Numbered from the stretch's first letter, positions 28,528 through 38,329 are shown. The stretch is 64,000 bases of DNA from Isoptericola jiangsuensis (GCF_002563715.1 NZ_PDJJ01000001.1:2356001-2420000), one strand, 5' to 3'. The notes: generated from the sequence alone by a model not told the origin. Translations and numbers: made by a program.

Positions 28528-28920
28528 TCAGACGGCGGGCTGCGCCAAGGTGTCCGCGACGGCGCGCTGCACGACCAGGGCGTCGAGCGGCCGCGACACC
28601 ACCGCGTCCGCCAGCGACCAGGAGGCCAGCCACGCGTCGTCCGGGCGGGCCGTGAGCACCAGCACGGGCGGGCAGTCGTACACCTCGTTCTTGAGCTGTC
28701 GGCACAGGCCCATCCCGCCGGCCTTGTCCGCCTCCCCGTCGAGCACGAGCAGGTCGAACCGCCGGGCGTGCGCCGCGTCGACCACGGCGGCCGCGGTGGC
28801 CGCCTCCGTCCAGACGACGTCAGGCGCTCCTGCGCGCAGGCGTGGCCCCACGGCGAGCCGCACCTGGTCGCGCACGGAGCGGTCGTCGCTGTAGAGCAGG
28901 ACTCGCGGGCCGGTCGTCAT
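28528..28920 (-). CDS. Stand-alone response-regulator receiver domain
   Basis: 130 residues, receiver fold only: acidic pair SDD (11-13), phosphoacceptor LVLDG (Asp61) and Thr90. The conserved Lys of the KP pair is Arg110 in VVSRPLD. No output domain and no histidine kinase nearby. An AAGGGA ribosome site lies about 7 nt before the ATG. It is divergent from ctaE by 211 bp. Could be a diffusible phospho-relay protein or a degenerate regulator; role unknown. Confidence 0.75.
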   Translation of the reverse strand: MTTGPRVLLYSDDRSVRDQVRLAVGPRLRAGAPDVVWTEAATAAAVVDAAHARRFDLLVLDGEADKAGGMGLCRQLKNEVYDCPPVLVLTARPDDAWLASWSLADAVVSRPLDALVVQRAVADTLAQPAV

Positions 28921-29118
28921 CGAGCATCCCTTCGCCGTCGTTTCATGGCATCGTGGCACAGCACCGTCACCTCGGTCAGCACCACGGCGTGGTCTTTTCC
29001 TGGCACTCCGACGAGTTCCGTCACCAAGTAGGTCCTGGGCAGCGTGATTCTGCAGATTCTGTGGGGGCGATCTCCACGATCCGCCCTCCCCGGGTCCTCG
29101 AACCTGCCCCACGTCCGC

Positions 29119-29124
29119 CATAAT
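29119..29124 (+). promoter_or_regulatory. Leaderless -10 box, ctaE-qcrCAB
   Basis: CATAAT followed by 7 nt and GTG 29132. The ATG at 29123 would lie within the box itself. Confidence 0.55.
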
Positions 29125-29131
29125 GGCTGCT

Positions 29132-29776
29132 GTGTCGACCGCAACGGCTGCTGCCCCCCACGCCCACCAGCACGTGACAGTCAACCGACCGAACCCCGTC
29201 TCGGTCGGGACGATCGTCTGGCTCGCGAGCGAGCTCATGTTCTTCGCGGGCCTCTTCGCCATGTACTTCACCGTGCGCTCGGTGATGCCGGAGGAGGAGT
29301 GGGCGGCGCAGGCCGACACGGTCTCGCTCGTCTTCCCGGCCATCAACACGACGATCCTCGTGCTGTCGTCCGTCACCTGCCAGCTCGGCGTGTTCGCCGC
29401 CGAGCGGTTCCAGCCCGTGCGCACCGGTTCGCTGATGAACCTGCGCCAGTGGGGCATGAACGAGTGGATGACGCTCACCTACATCATGGGTGCCGTCTTC
29501 GTCGCCGGTCAGATCTTCGAGTACGCCGAGCTCGTCGAGCACGGCCTGACGCTGTCGTCCAGCGCCTACGGCTCGGTCTTCTACCTGGCCACCGGCTTCC
29601 ACGGCCTCCACGTCATCGGCGGCCTCATCGCCTTCCTCTTCCTGCTCGGCCGGTCCTTCCACGCCAAGCGGTTCACCCACCACGAGGTCACCACCGGGCT
29701 CGTGGTCTCCTACTACTGGCACTTCGTCGACGTCGTCTGGATCTTCCTGTTCGCCGTCATCTACGTCCTGAAGTGA
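29132..29776 (+). CDS. ctaE: Cytochrome c oxidase subunit III
   Basis: Structural subunit of the aa3 terminal oxidase; 214 residues, about five spans, slightly short like other actinobacterial CtaE. Hallmarks: [24 protein letters not shown]-like region [27 protein letters not shown] and [14 protein letters not shown]. The start is set at GTG 29132 because CATAAT is 7 nt ahead. First gene of the ctaE-qcrC-qcrA-qcrB cluster encoding the cytochrome bcc-aa3 supercomplex. Confidence 0.95.
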   Translation: MSTATAAAPHAHQHVTVNRPNPVSVGTIVWLASELMFFAGLFAMYFTVRSVMPEEEWAAQADTVSLVFPAINTTILVLSSVTCQLGVFAAERFQPVRTGSLMNLRQWGMNEWMTLTYIMGAVFVAGQIFEYAELVEHGLTLSSSAYGSVFYLATGFHGLHVIGGLIAFLFLLGRSFHAKRFTHHEVTTGLVVSYYWHFVDVVWIFLFAVIYVLK

Positions 29777-29843
29777 TCCCCCGGCCGACGACGCCGCCGG
29801 CCCCCGCCCCTGCACCAACCACCTGCGAGACGAGGACATTTTC

Positions 29844-30626
29844 GTGAAGGCACTCGCCGCCCGCCGGCACCACCGGGCCGCCCCGGTCGTGCTGATGCTG
29901 CTGGCGCTGCTGCTGACGGGCGGCGTCTACGCCGTCCTGGCACCGAGTCCGGCCAGCGCCGAGACCGCCAGCACAGCGAACGACGTGGAGGAGGGCGAGC
30001 GCCTCTTCCAGGCCAACTGCGCCACGTGCCACGGCCCGAACGCCGAGGGCACCACCGAGGCGCCGTCGCTCGTCGGCGTCGGCGCGGCCGCGGTCGACTT
30101 CCAGGTCTCGACCGGCCGCATGCCGATGCAGATGAACGGCCCCCAGGCCGCGCAGAAGCCCCGCCAGATGGACGAGGAGCAGACGGCACAGCTCGCCGCC
30201 TACGTCGCTTCGCTCGGCCCCGGGCCGGCCATCCCCACCGACGAGCAGGTGAGCGCCGAGGCCGGTGACGCCGCCAACGGTGCCCTGCTGTTCCGCACGA
30301 ACTGCGCGATGTGCCACAACGCCGTCGGCGCCGGTGGTGCGCTCTCGGAGGGCAAGTGGGCCCCGCCGCTGCTCGAGGTGTCCGAGCGCAACATCTACCA
30401 GGCCATGCTGACCGGCCCGCAGTCCATGCCGGTCTTCAACGACGCCAACATCACTCCCGAGGAGAAGCGCGACATCGTCGCCTACATCTTCGAGCAGCAC
30501 GAGGGCTCCGCCGGCGGTCTCACGCTCGGCTCCCTCGGCCCCGTCAGCGAGGGCCTGTGGGCCTGGGTCGTCGGCCTGGGTCTCATGATCGGTGCTGCCG
30601 TGTGGATCGGAGCCAAGTCCTCGTGA
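29844..30626 (+). CDS. qcrC: Di-haem cytochrome c subunit of the bcc complex
   Basis: Carries electrons from the Rieske protein to the oxidase, replacing a soluble cytochrome c. 260 residues: N-terminal signal/anchor, two CxxCH haem sites CATCH (59-63) and CAMCH (154-158), Met-rich ligands between them, and a C-terminal anchor (WAWVVGLGLMIGAAVWIG). GTG start with GAGG 8 nt upstream. Its TGA overlaps the qcrA GTG. Confidence 0.96.
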   Translation: MKALAARRHHRAAPVVLMLLALLLTGGVYAVLAPSPASAETASTANDVEEGERLFQANCATCHGPNAEGTTEAPSLVGVGAAAVDFQVSTGRMPMQMNGPQAAQKPRQMDEEQTAQLAAYVASLGPGPAIPTDEQVSAEAGDAANGALLFRTNCAMCHNAVGAGGALSEGKWAPPLLEVSERNIYQAMLTGPQSMPVFNDANITPEEKRDIVAYIFEQHEGSAGGLTLGSLGPVSEGLWAWVVGLGLMIGAAVWIGAKSS

Positions 30627-31672
30627 CCGAGAACCAGAACCCCTCCGCCGGCCAGGACGTCACCACGTCCTCGACGGCCAACCACCCCGAGCGTTTCGAC
30701 GACCCGGGCGTCCCCGCGCACCGCCAGCGCCTCACGGACACCGACCCGAAGGCCAACAAGCGCAACGAGCGCATCGTCGTGCTGCTCTTCGCGCTGTCCT
30801 GCCTCGGTGCGATCGGCTCCCTCGTGGCCTACTTCGCCGTCCGCCCGGACGGCACCACCGCCGGCACCCGCCTCTCCACGATCCTCCTGGGCGTGACGAT
30901 GGCGATCTCGCTGCTCGGCATCGGGTTCGCCGCGATCCACTGGGCCAAGTCGCTCATGAGCGACCACGAGCACGTCGACGAGCGCCACGAGCTCAAGAGC
31001 TCCCCCGAGGTCCGTGAGGTCGCCATCGCGCACCTCGCCGACGGCGTCGAGGACTCCGGCATCGCCCGTCGCGGCGTGCTCAAGGGTGCCGCCGTGTCCG
31101 CGCTCGCGCTCTTCCCGCTGACCTTCGCCGTGCCGCTCATCTCGAGCGTCGGCGGCGACTGGAACGTCGCGAAGTTCAAGCACACCATCTGGGAGCGCGG
31201 CACCCGCCTCGCGTACGACCCCTCGGGTCGCCCGATCAAGGCGTCGGACCTCACCGTGGGCTCCGTCGCGCACGTCATTCCCGAGGCCACCGAGGAGTAC
31301 ATGGCCTCGCACGAGTGGATCACGGAGAAGGCCAAGGCCGTGGTCCTCCTGGTACGCCTCAACCCGGCGGACATCCGTTCCGACCAGTCGCCCGAGGGCG
31401 AGACCTGGTCGTACGACGGCATCGTCGCCTACTCGAAGATCTGCACCCACGTCGGGTGCCCGGTGGCCCTCTACGAGCAGCAGACGCACCACCTGCTCTG
31501 CCCGTGCCACCAGTCGACCTTCGACATGGCCGACGGCGCCAAGGTCGTCTTCGGGCCCGCGAACCGACCCCTGCCGCAGCTGCCCATCGCCGTCGACGAC
31601 GAGGGCTACCTCATCGCGCAGGACGACTTCGCCGAGCCCATCGGACCGAGCTTCTGGGAGCGTCTGAAGTGA
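30623..31672 (+). CDS. qcrA: Rieske iron-sulfur subunit of the bcc complex
   Basis: 349 residues, larger than mitochondrial Rieske proteins because it has three membrane spans (about 51-73, 84-107 and 155-175). Twin-arginine-like RRGVLKG precedes the third span. The 2Fe-2S site is CTHVGC (274-279) and CPCH (293-296), with Cys274, His276, Cys293 and His296 as ligands and the other two Cys forming a disulfide. GTGA overlaps on both sides couple it to qcrC and qcrB. Confidence 0.96.
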   Translation: MTENQNPSAGQDVTTSSTANHPERFDDPGVPAHRQRLTDTDPKANKRNERIVVLLFALSCLGAIGSLVAYFAVRPDGTTAGTRLSTILLGVTMAISLLGIGFAAIHWAKSLMSDHEHVDERHELKSSPEVREVAIAHLADGVEDSGIARRGVLKGAAVSALALFPLTFAVPLISSVGGDWNVAKFKHTIWERGTRLAYDPSGRPIKASDLTVGSVAHVIPEATEEYMASHEWITEKAKAVVLLVRLNPADIRSDQSPEGETWSYDGIVAYSKICTHVGCPVALYEQQTHHLLCPCHQSTFDMADGAKVVFGPANRPLPQLPIAVDDEGYLIAQDDFAEPIGPSFWERLK

Positions 31673-33369
31673 GCACCGACACCCGCGCGTCCACCGACGC
31701 GCCCACCACACCGGCCGGCAAGGCAGCCGACTACCTCGACCAGCGCACCAGCATCGGTGTGGCGGTCAAGGAGTTCGCCCGCAAGGTCTTCCCGGACCAC
31801 TGGTCCTTCATGCTGGGCGAGATGGCGCTGTTCTCCTTCGTCGTCCTGCTGCTGTCCGGCGTCTTCCTCACCATGTTCTTCGAGCCCTCCATGGCGCTCG
31901 TCGAGTACCACGGTGACGGCCCCGAGACGATGCACGGGCAGCTCATGTCCGTCGCCTTCGCCTCCACGCTCGACCTGTCGTTCGAGGTCCGCGGCGGTCT
32001 GCTCATGCGGCAGATCCACCACTGGTCCGCCCTGATCTTCATGGCCGCGATCGTCGTCCACATGATGCGCGTGTTCTTCACCGGCGCGTTCCGCAAGCCG
32101 CGCGAGATCAACTGGCTCGTCGGCAGCCTGCTCATGATCCTCGGCCTGGCCGCCGGCTTCTCCGGCTACTCCCTGCCGGACGACGTGCTCTCCGGCAACG
32201 GTCTGCGCATCACCGACGGCGTCGTCAAGTCGATCCCCGTGGTCGGCTCGTACATGTCGTACATGATCTTCGGTGGCGAGTTCCCGGGCGAGCACATCAT
32301 CCCGCGCCTGTTCACCGTGCACATCCTGCTGGTTCCCGCCCTGATCCTCGCGCTCATCGGCGTCCACCTGTTCCTCATGGTGCTGCACAAGCACACGCAG
32401 TACCCGGGTGGCGGCCGCACCGACAAGAACGTCGTCGGCTACCCGCTGTTCCCGGTCTACGTGGCCAAGATGGGCGGCAACTTCTTCATCGTGTTCGGCA
32501 TCCTCGCCCTCATGGGCGCCACGATGGCGATCAACAACGTGTGGAACTACGGCCCCTACGACCCCTCCCCCGTGTCCGCCGGCGCGCAGCCCGACTGGTA
32601 CATGCTGTTCCTCGAGGGATCGCTCCGCCTCATGCCGGGTTACGGCACCGAGTGGGTCCTCTTCGGCTACACCCTGTCGTGGAACATCCTCGTCCCGGCC
32701 GTCATCGTCCCGGGCCTGCTCTTCACGTTCATCTTCGCGTACCCGTTCATCGAGGCCAAGGTGACCGGCGACAAGCGCGAGCACCACGTGCTCGACCGCC
32801 CGCGCAACGTCCCGGCCCGCACCGGTCTGGGCGTCGCGTTCCTCACCGCGTTCATCATCCTGGCGCTCGCCGGGTCGAACGACCTCATCGCCACGCACTT
32901 CGGGCTCTCGATCAACGAGATCACCTGGGTGTTCCGTGTCCTGATCTTCGCCGGACCGGTCATGGCGTACTGGATCACCAAGCGCATCTGCCTGGGCCTC
33001 CAGCGCAAGGACCGTGAGCTGGTCCTGCACGGTCACGAGACGGGCCGCATCGTGCGGTTCGCCAACGGCGAGTACATCGAGGTCCACCGTCCGCTCGACG
33101 AGCAGGAGCGCTGGCTGCGCGTCAACTACGACGCCCACAAGCCGCTCGAGATCGAGCCGGCCACCGACGCTCGCGGCGTGAAGCGGCGCGGGTACCGGAA
33201 GGACAAGTCCTGGCAGAGGCTCTCGCGCTTCTTCTACGAGGACCGTGTCGAGCCGGTGACCCCGGCCGAGCTGGCCGCGGCGCACTCCCACGGCGAGCAC
33301 GACGAGATCGCCCAGAACTCCCCCGCGGAGGTCACCACGGGGGCCGAGAACGTCGATCAGGAGCGCTGA
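31669..33369 (+). CDS. qcrB: Cytochrome b subunit of the bcc complex
   Basis: Oxidises menaquinol; 566 residues with eight or nine spans. Haem ligands lie in IHHWSALIFMAAIVVHMMR and FTVHILLVPALILALIGVHL. Quinol-site PDWYMLF (family PEWY) is present as PDWY. The C-terminal cytosolic extension of about 120 residues (HGHETGRIVRFANGEY to the end) is characteristic of actinobacterial QcrB. GTG overlaps the qcrA stop. Target of bcc inhibitors in mycobacteria. Confidence 0.96.
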   Translation: MSTDTRASTDAPTTPAGKAADYLDQRTSIGVAVKEFARKVFPDHWSFMLGEMALFSFVVLLLSGVFLTMFFEPSMALVEYHGDGPETMHGQLMSVAFASTLDLSFEVRGGLLMRQIHHWSALIFMAAIVVHMMRVFFTGAFRKPREINWLVGSLLMILGLAAGFSGYSLPDDVLSGNGLRITDGVVKSIPVVGSYMSYMIFGGEFPGEHIIPRLFTVHILLVPALILALIGVHLFLMVLHKHTQYPGGGRTDKNVVGYPLFPVYVAKMGGNFFIVFGILALMGATMAINNVWNYGPYDPSPVSAGAQPDWYMLFLEGSLRLMPGYGTEWVLFGYTLSWNILVPAVIVPGLLFTFIFAYPFIEAKVTGDKREHHVLDRPRNVPARTGLGVAFLTAFIILALAGSNDLIATHFGLSINEITWVFRVLIFAGPVMAYWITKRICLGLQRKDRELVLHGHETGRIVRFANGEYIEVHRPLDEQERWLRVNYDAHKPLEIEPATDARGVKRRGYRKDKSWQRLSRFFYEDRVEPVTPAELAAAHSHGEHDEIAQNSPAEVTTGAENVDQER

Positions 33370-33384
33370 GACTCCTGACGGGCT

Positions 33385-33443
33385 GACAAGGACCCGCGAG
33401 CCACTCCCCCGTGATCGGGGGCGGTGGACCGCGGGTCCTTGTC
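33385..33443. terminator. Large terminator hairpin after qcrB
   Basis: A perfect 14-bp outer stem (33385-33398 with 33430-33443) encloses a second GC-rich stem, CCAC-CCCCC pairing with GGGGG-GTGG. Confidence 0.85.
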
Positions 33444-33540
33444 TACCCCGGCCGTGACGGTGCGTCACACCGCCACCCACGGTTCGACGACATGACGCCG
33501 CGCGATCGCCAGCGCGGCCCGAACTGGAAGGTACCTGAGC

Positions 33541-34167
33541 ATGGCTGTCTACACGCTCCCCGACCTGCCCTACGACTACAGCGCCCTCGAGCCGCACATC
33601 AGCGGCAAGATCATGGAGCTGCACCACGACAAGCACCACGCCGCGTACGTGGCCGGCGCCAACACGGCGCTGGAGCAGCTCGAGGCCGCCCGTGCGTCCG
33701 GTGACCTCGGTGCGATCAACCTGCACGAGAAGAACCTCGCGTTCCACCTCGGCGGGCACACCAACCACACCGTGTTCTGGAACAACCTCTCCCCCGAGGG
33801 CGGCGGCGAGCCCGAGGGCGAGCTCGCCGAGGCGATCAAGGACCAGTTCGGTTCCTTCGCCGCGTTCCAGGCGCAGTTCGCGGCCGTCGCCAACGGCATC
33901 CAGGGCTCCGGCTGGTCCGTGCTCGGCTGGGACTCGATCGGTCAGCGCCTGGCCATCTTCCAGCTCTTCGACCAGCAGGCCAACGTGCCGGTCGGGATCA
34001 CCCCGATCCTCATGCTCGACATGTGGGAGCACGCCTTCTACCTGGACTACCTCAACGTCAAGGCGGAGTACGTCAAGGCGTTCTGGAACATCGCCAACTG
34101 GCAGGACGTCGCCGCTCGCCTCGAGCGCGCGCGCACCCAGACCTCGGGTCTGATCGTCCCCGCCTGA
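33541..34167 (+). CDS. sodA: Superoxide dismutase (Fe/Mn type)
   Basis: Converts superoxide to peroxide and oxygen; 208 residues, usual family length. Metal ligands sit in [12 protein letters not shown] (His28), [13 protein letters not shown] (His76) and [14 protein letters not shown] (Asp and His). The Gly-rich segment [11 protein letters not shown] is typical. GGAAGG lies 9 nt before the ATG. Mn versus Fe cannot be decided from sequence. Placed between the qcr and cta gene sets, where superoxide from respiration is relevant. Confidence 0.96.
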   Translation: MAVYTLPDLPYDYSALEPHISGKIMELHHDKHHAAYVAGANTALEQLEAARASGDLGAINLHEKNLAFHLGGHTNHTVFWNNLSPEGGGEPEGELAEAIKDQFGSFAAFQAQFAAVANGIQGSGWSVLGWDSIGQRLAIFQLFDQQANVPVGITPILMLDMWEHAFYLDYLNVKAEYVKAFWNIANWQDVAARLERARTQTSGLIVPA

Positions 34168-34201
34168 CCCACACCGGCGTCGCCAGCGACGCCGCACCGA
34201 C

Positions 34202-34233
34202 AGGCCCGTCCACGCTCCCGCGTGGGCGGGCCT
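34202..34233 (+). terminator. Terminator after sodA
   Basis: AGGCCCGTCCACGC pairs with GCGTGGGCGGGCCT around TCCC with one mismatch. Confidence 0.75.
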
Positions 34234-34250
34234 TCGTCGATCCTGCGCCC

Positions 34251-34363
34251 GCGACTCAGCGCAGCCAGGCGCGACTCAGCGCAGCCAGGCGCGACTCAGC
34301 GCAGCCAGACGCGACTCAGCGCAGCCAGACGCGACTCAGCGCAGCCAGGCGCGACTCAGCGCA
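34251..34363. repeat. Tandem array of a 20-bp unit, about 5.6 copies
   Basis: Head-to-tail copies of GCGACTCAGCGCAGCCAGRC starting at 34251, 34271, 34291, 34311 and 34331, and a partial copy at 34351-34363. The only variation is the 19th base (G,G,A,A,G). No spacers, so not a CRISPR. Copy number could vary between strains. Confidence 0.92.
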
Positions 34364-34369
34364 GGTCCC

Positions 34370-34653
34370 GCGCACCGGACTTGGACCCCGAAGTCAGTGC
34401 GGTCGTGCGTGATCAGGGCCAACGCCGCTCGGCCTTTCACCGACAACAACGAGGTGATGGCCTGGATGTCCCCGCGGTGTCGACCAACGACCCTCCCAAC
34501 GGCCTGAGGGGGGCATCCATCGCCGAGGTGGTAACGGCGACCCGATCTCGCGAGAGACAGGACGTCGATGCCGTCCCGATCCTTTGCGCGGGACCGCCCA
34601 CACCCACGACCGATCGCACCTGTGTCCCTCGTGCGCCTGACGGAAATCACCAC
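34370..34653 (-). pseudogene. Possible remnant of a PIN-like (DUF5615-type) protein
   Basis: One minus-strand frame reads DGIDVLSLARSG near its start and KGRAALALITHDRTDFG near its end, which resembles the spacing of small DUF5615/Mut7-C PIN-like proteins (start GHDV, end LVTHDRTDFG). The middle does not align and the end runs into a poor C-terminus. Very tentative: it may be chance similarity in non-coding DNA. Confidence 0.2.
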
Positions 34654-35074
34654 TCTGGGCGCGGATCACGACCACCCGGTCCGTCGTGAACCCTTGCCGG
34701 AAATCTCTCGCCGCGACGAACCGATCACCCGCCGATCACGTCATCCCGCCATGCGCGACGGCACGTCTATGCCCGCGGGGCCTTCGAGCTTGCAGGCCTG
34801 CAACCACCTCTACCGGTCACGATCCACGGCGACGGCGGTTCCACGGGCGCGACCGGAAGCCAAGCTGTCTCGGCCCGTCCAGTGGAGAACTCGCCCGACC
34901 TGTGACGAGCATCTGCCCGCGCCGGGACTCGCGCTGGCCGTCGGTCTTCTCGTTTGGAGTCTCTCCGGAAAGGTGTCACGGGACTGTCCTGCACGGACTT
35001 GGCGGACCGCCCAGAGCGGAGAGGACGGGCGTCGGCACTCGGCCGACATCGAGGCCACGCAGCAAGGGATCTCG

Positions 35075-35114
35075 CGCTGACTCGCGCCGGCCAACGCTGA
35101 CTCGCGGGGCTGTA
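35075..35114. repeat. Two inverted copies related to the 20-bp tandem unit
   Basis: CGCTGACTCGCG occurs at 35075 and 35095, exactly 20 bp apart. The reverse complement of the upstream array unit can be written CGCTGAGTCGCGYCTGGCTG. The first copy here, CGCTGACTCGCGCCGGCCAA, shares most positions with it, in opposite orientation. Confidence 0.65.
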
Positions 35115-35136
35115 AGGAGGGAGCTGGAGACGACGA

Positions 35137-35171
35137 AGGGCCCGTCGCACCGAGGTGGTGCGACGGGCCCT
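35137..35171. terminator. Terminator of the ctaC-ctaD-ctaF operon
   Basis: A perfect 15-bp stem (35137-35151 with 35157-35171) with loop GAGGT, just beyond the ctaF stop on the minus strand. Confidence 0.85.
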
Positions 35172-35184
35172 GCGAACGGAGAGG

Positions 35185-35586
35185 TCAGTGCGCGTGCTGG
35201 CCGCGGCTGAACTCGAAGACCCAGCCGACGAGGCCGATGACCCCGACGATGAGGCTGATGTAGAAGACCCACCAGCCGACCGCGAGCCCGAGGAACGCGA
35301 TGGCGGCGGAGGAGCCGAGCACGAGCGGCCACCAGGACCAAGGGGCGTACACGCCCTGGTCGCCGGCGCCCTGCTCGATCTCGCCTTCCTCGTCGTCCTC
35401 AGGACGCGGGTCGGTGTGCTTGGCCTGGACGACCAGGTAGGCACCGATCATCGCCATGAGGGCGCCCACGAGGGGGATCCCGAGGTAACCGACGGGCTCC
35501 TGGAAGTCGCTCAGGAAGCCGTAGACGACCCCGACGACGACGAAGAAGGGCGCGAGCCAGACGAACAGGCGGATCTCGATCTTCAC
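35185..35586 (-). CDS. ctaF: Cytochrome c oxidase subunit IV (actinobacterial type)
   Basis: A 133-residue membrane subunit of the aa3 oxidase with four predicted spans: two in [20 protein letters not shown] and [19 protein letters not shown], two in the C-terminal half around [20 protein letters not shown] and [14 protein letters not shown]. The acidic loop [14 protein letters not shown] lies between. GTG overlaps the ctaD TGA (GTGA). Ends with a His-containing tail RGQHAH. Confidence 0.9.
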   Translation of the reverse strand: MKIEIRLFVWLAPFFVVVGVVYGFLSDFQEPVGYLGIPLVGALMAMIGAYLVVQAKHTDPRPEDDEEGEIEQGAGDQGVYAPWSWWPLVLGSSAAIAFLGLAVGWWVFYISLIVGVIGLVGWVFEFSRGQHAH

Positions 35587-37403
35587 TTGGTCGTCTCCTC
35601 GTCCTCGGGACGGTCGGCGTCGATCACCGTGGTGGTCGACTGCTGCTTCTCCTCGGCGAGGCTCTCCACGTACTCACGGTGCCCGTTGCGGTCGGGGCCG
35701 CCGTAGATCTGCTCCGAGAGGCCCTTCCGCTGGTCGTGGTTCTCCATCGCGGCGACCTCGGGGTGGTGCAGGTCGAACGCGGGCGACTCGCTGCGGATGC
35801 GGGGCAGCGACGTGAAGTTGTGCCGCGGCGGCGGGCAGGAGGTCGCCCACTCCAGCGAGCGGCCGTAGCCCCACGGGTCGTCGACCTCGACCTTGGGCGC
35901 GTTGCGCCAGGTCGTGTACACGTTCCACAGGAACGGCAGCGTGGAGGCGGCGAGGATGAACGCGCCGACCGTGGAGAGCTGGTTCTCCCAGGTGAAGCCC
36001 TCGTCCGGCATGTAGTCGGCGTAGCGGCGGGCCATGCCCTCGACGCCGAGCCAGTGCTGGACCAGGAACGTCATGTGGAAGCCGACGAACAGGATCCAGA
36101 AGTGGATCTTGCCGAGCCGCTCGTTGAGCATGCGGCCGGTGAACTTGGGCCACCAGAAGTAGAAGCCGGCGAACATCGCGAACACCACGGTGCCGAACAC
36201 GACGTAGTGGAAGTGCGCCACGACGAAGTAGGAGTCGGACAGGTGGAAGTCGAGCGCGGGGCTGGACAGGATGATGCCGGTCAGGCCGCCGAAGAGGAAG
36301 GTCACGAGGAAGCCGATCGACCAGAGCATCGGCGTCTCGAACGTGATCTTGCCGCGCCACATCGTGCCGATCCAGTTGAAGAACTTCACACCGGTCGGGA
36401 TGGCGATGAGCATCGTCATGAAGGCGAAGAACGGCAGCAGGACGGACCCGGTGACGTACATGTGGTGAGCCCACACGGTGACGGACAGCGCCGCGATGGC
36501 GATCGTCGCGTAGATCAGGCCCTTGTAGCCGAAGATCGGCTTACGGCTGAAGACCGGGAAGATCTCCGACACGATGCCGAAGAACGGCAGCGCGATGATG
36601 TACACCTCGGGGTGCCCGAAGAACCAGAAGAGGTGCTGCCACAGGACGGCACCGCCGTTGTCCGGGTTGAAGACCTGCGCGCCGAAGCGGCGGTCGGCAC
36701 CGAGCGCGAACAGCGCGGAGGCCAGCGGGGGGAACGCCATCAGCACGAGGAGGCTGGTGACCAGCGTGTTCCAGGTGAAGATCGGCATGCGGAACATGGT
36801 CATGCCGGGGGCACGCATGCAGATGATCGTGGTGATGAAGTTGACCGCACCGAGGATCGTGCCGAAGCCACCGAGGGCCAGGCCGAACACCCACAAGTCT
36901 CCACCGAGCCCTGGACTGAACGTCGTGTTGGACAGTGGCGCGTAGGCGAACCATCCGAACGAGGCGGCGCCCTGCGGGGTGAAGAAGCCCGCGGCGGCGA
37001 TGAGACCACCGAAGAAGAACAGCCAGTACGCGAACATGTTGAGTCGCGGGAAGGCGACGTCCGGCGCGCCGATCTGCAGGGGCATGATCACGTTGGCGAA
37101 GCCGGCGAACAGCGGGGTCGCGAACAGCAGCAGCATGATCGTGCCGTGCATCGTGAAGAGCTGGTTGTACTGCTCCTTGCTCTGCACGATCTGGATGCCG
37201 GGCATGAAGAGCTCGGCACGGATCAGCAGGGCGAGGATGCCTCCCACGGCGAACCAGAAGAACGACGTGATGAGGTACATGTACCCGATCGTCTTGTGGT
37301 CGGTGGAGGTGATCCACTTGATCACCGTCCGACCCAGGGTCTGGCGCTGCGGCCGCAGACCCGGGATCAGGTCCGCGCCGTGCGCGGTCTCGGTGGCTGC
37401 CAT
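35583..37403 (-). CDS. ctaD: Cytochrome c oxidase subunit I
   Basis: Catalytic haem-copper subunit, 606 residues with twelve spans. [10 protein letters not shown] carries the CuB His and the cross-linked Tyr, AHHMYVTG the other CuB ligands, and AHFHYVVFG the haem a and a3 ligands. [13 protein letters not shown] contains the low-spin haem ligand. A soluble C-terminal tail of about 60 residues ([21 protein letters not shown]) is typical for actinobacteria. Its ATG overlaps the ctaC stop by one base (TGATG). Confidence 0.97.
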   Translation of the reverse strand: MAATETAHGADLIPGLRPQRQTLGRTVIKWITSTDHKTIGYMYLITSFFWFAVGGILALLIRAELFMPGIQIVQSKEQYNQLFTMHGTIMLLLFATPLFAGFANVIMPLQIGAPDVAFPRLNMFAYWLFFFGGLIAAAGFFTPQGAASFGWFAYAPLSNTTFSPGLGGDLWVFGLALGGFGTILGAVNFITTIICMRAPGMTMFRMPIFTWNTLVTSLLVLMAFPPLASALFALGADRRFGAQVFNPDNGGAVLWQHLFWFFGHPEVYIIALPFFGIVSEIFPVFSRKPIFGYKGLIYATIAIAALSVTVWAHHMYVTGSVLLPFFAFMTMLIAIPTGVKFFNWIGTMWRGKITFETPMLWSIGFLVTFLFGGLTGIILSSPALDFHLSDSYFVVAHFHYVVFGTVVFAMFAGFYFWWPKFTGRMLNERLGKIHFWILFVGFHMTFLVQHWLGVEGMARRYADYMPDEGFTWENQLSTVGAFILAASTLPFLWNVYTTWRNAPKVEVDDPWGYGRSLEWATSCPPPRHNFTSLPRIRSESPAFDLHHPEVAAMENHDQRKGLSEQIYGGPDRNGHREYVESLAEEKQQSTTTVIDADRPEDEETTK

Positions 37404-38329
37404 CAGCCCTCGACCTCCACGGTCTCGTCGTGCGCGGCACCCGAACCGGGGTGCTGCTGGCGGTTGAGGTCGAGCCCGAGCTCGCCGGTCTGGCCCTTGT
37501 CGCGGAGCTCGTCCATCTTCGCGTCGTAGGTGGCGCGGTCGACGACCTGGACGTTGAAGAGCATGCCGGAGTGGAACTCGCCGCAGAGCTCGGCGCACTT
37601 GCCGGCGTAGGTGCCCTCACGCTCGGGGACGACCTGGAACGTGTTCGTCTTGCCCGGGATCATGTCCATCTTGAACAGGAACGCAGGGATCCAGAACGAG
37701 TGGATGACGTCGCGGGAGTCGACGGTGAACTCGACCCGCTCCCCCACCGGCAGGTAGAGGGTGGGGAGCTTGTCGGACGTGCCCACGGCGCCGTCGATCT
37801 CGTCCTCGGCGGTCTCGGAGCCCGGCTCCAGCAGCTGCTGGCCGGTCTCGTACACGTCGTCGTCGAGGTAGTTGAAGTCCCAGCTCCACTGCTTGCCGAT
37901 GACCTGGATGCTGACGTCGGGCTCCTCGGAGGTGTCGAGGATCGCCGTCATGTCGCGGTTCGTGTAGAAGAACAGCACGAGGATCATCAGCAGCGGGACG
38001 ATCGTGTACATGATCTCGAGCGGCATGTGGTAGCGGGTCTGCACGGGCAGCCGGTGGTCGTCGCGACGCTTGCGGTAGGCCGCGACACACCAGAGCATGA
38101 GGCCCCAGGTGATGATGCCGACGATGAGGGCGGCGACCCAGGAGCCGACCCAGAGGTCGGTGATGCGTCCCGTCTGGTTGGTCACCTCGCCGTCCTCGTA
38201 GCCGGGGAGGTAGCCGCGGGAGGCGGCGTCGCTGGCGCAACCGGTGGCGAGACCCGCGACGACGACGGCGAGCGCCGTCGCGCGCAGCGCCAGCGATCGC
38301 CGGTTGCGGGGGGTTCTCTTCGAGTGCAA
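37403..38329 (-). CDS. ctaC: Cytochrome c oxidase subunit II (CuA), lipoprotein
   Basis: 308 residues. Lipobox LATGC (Cys31), two spans (around [19 protein letters not shown] and [16 protein letters not shown]), then the CuA cupredoxin domain with [27 protein letters not shown] and copper site [12 protein letters not shown]. The start is TTG 38329 because GAAAGG lies 6 nt upstream and the signal peptide length is then normal. First gene of the ctaC-ctaD-ctaF operon. Confidence 0.94.
   Translation of the reverse strand: MHSKRTPRNRRSLALRATALAVVVAGLATGCASDAASRGYLPGYEDGEVTNQTGRITDLWVGSWVAALIVGIITWGLMLWCVAAYRKRRDDHRLPVQTRYHMPLEIMYTIVPLLMILVLFFYTNRDMTAILDTSEEPDVSIQVIGKQWSWDFNYLDDDVYETGQQLLEPGSETAEDEIDGAVGTSDKLPTLYLPVGERVEFTVDSRDVIHSFWIPAFLFKMDMIPGKTNTFQVVPEREGTYAGKCAELCGEFHSGMLFNVQVVDRATYDAKMDELRDKGQTGELGLDLNRQQHPGSGAAHDETVEVEG

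Larger units (their letters stand above)
34364..35136. other. Gene-poor, lower-GC island
   Basis: No gene here that I can support. Two lines counted by eye (34441 and 34681) had 38/60 and 39/60 G+C, lower than the coding sequence around it. Open frames on both strands lack the third-position GC bias of real genes. With the flanking repeats, this whole 34168-35184 interval is the only gap over 300 bp in the window. Confidence 0.6.

Noticed and set aside
34251-34363. CRISPR-like array
   Set aside because: Units are directly joined with no spacers, are 20 bp, and no cas genes are near.
34222-34689. Open frame across the 20-bp tandem array (SAARRDSAQPGATQR repeats)
   Set aside because: The peptide follows from the DNA repeat; there is no ribosome site or promoter box, and the downstream part lacks coding bias.
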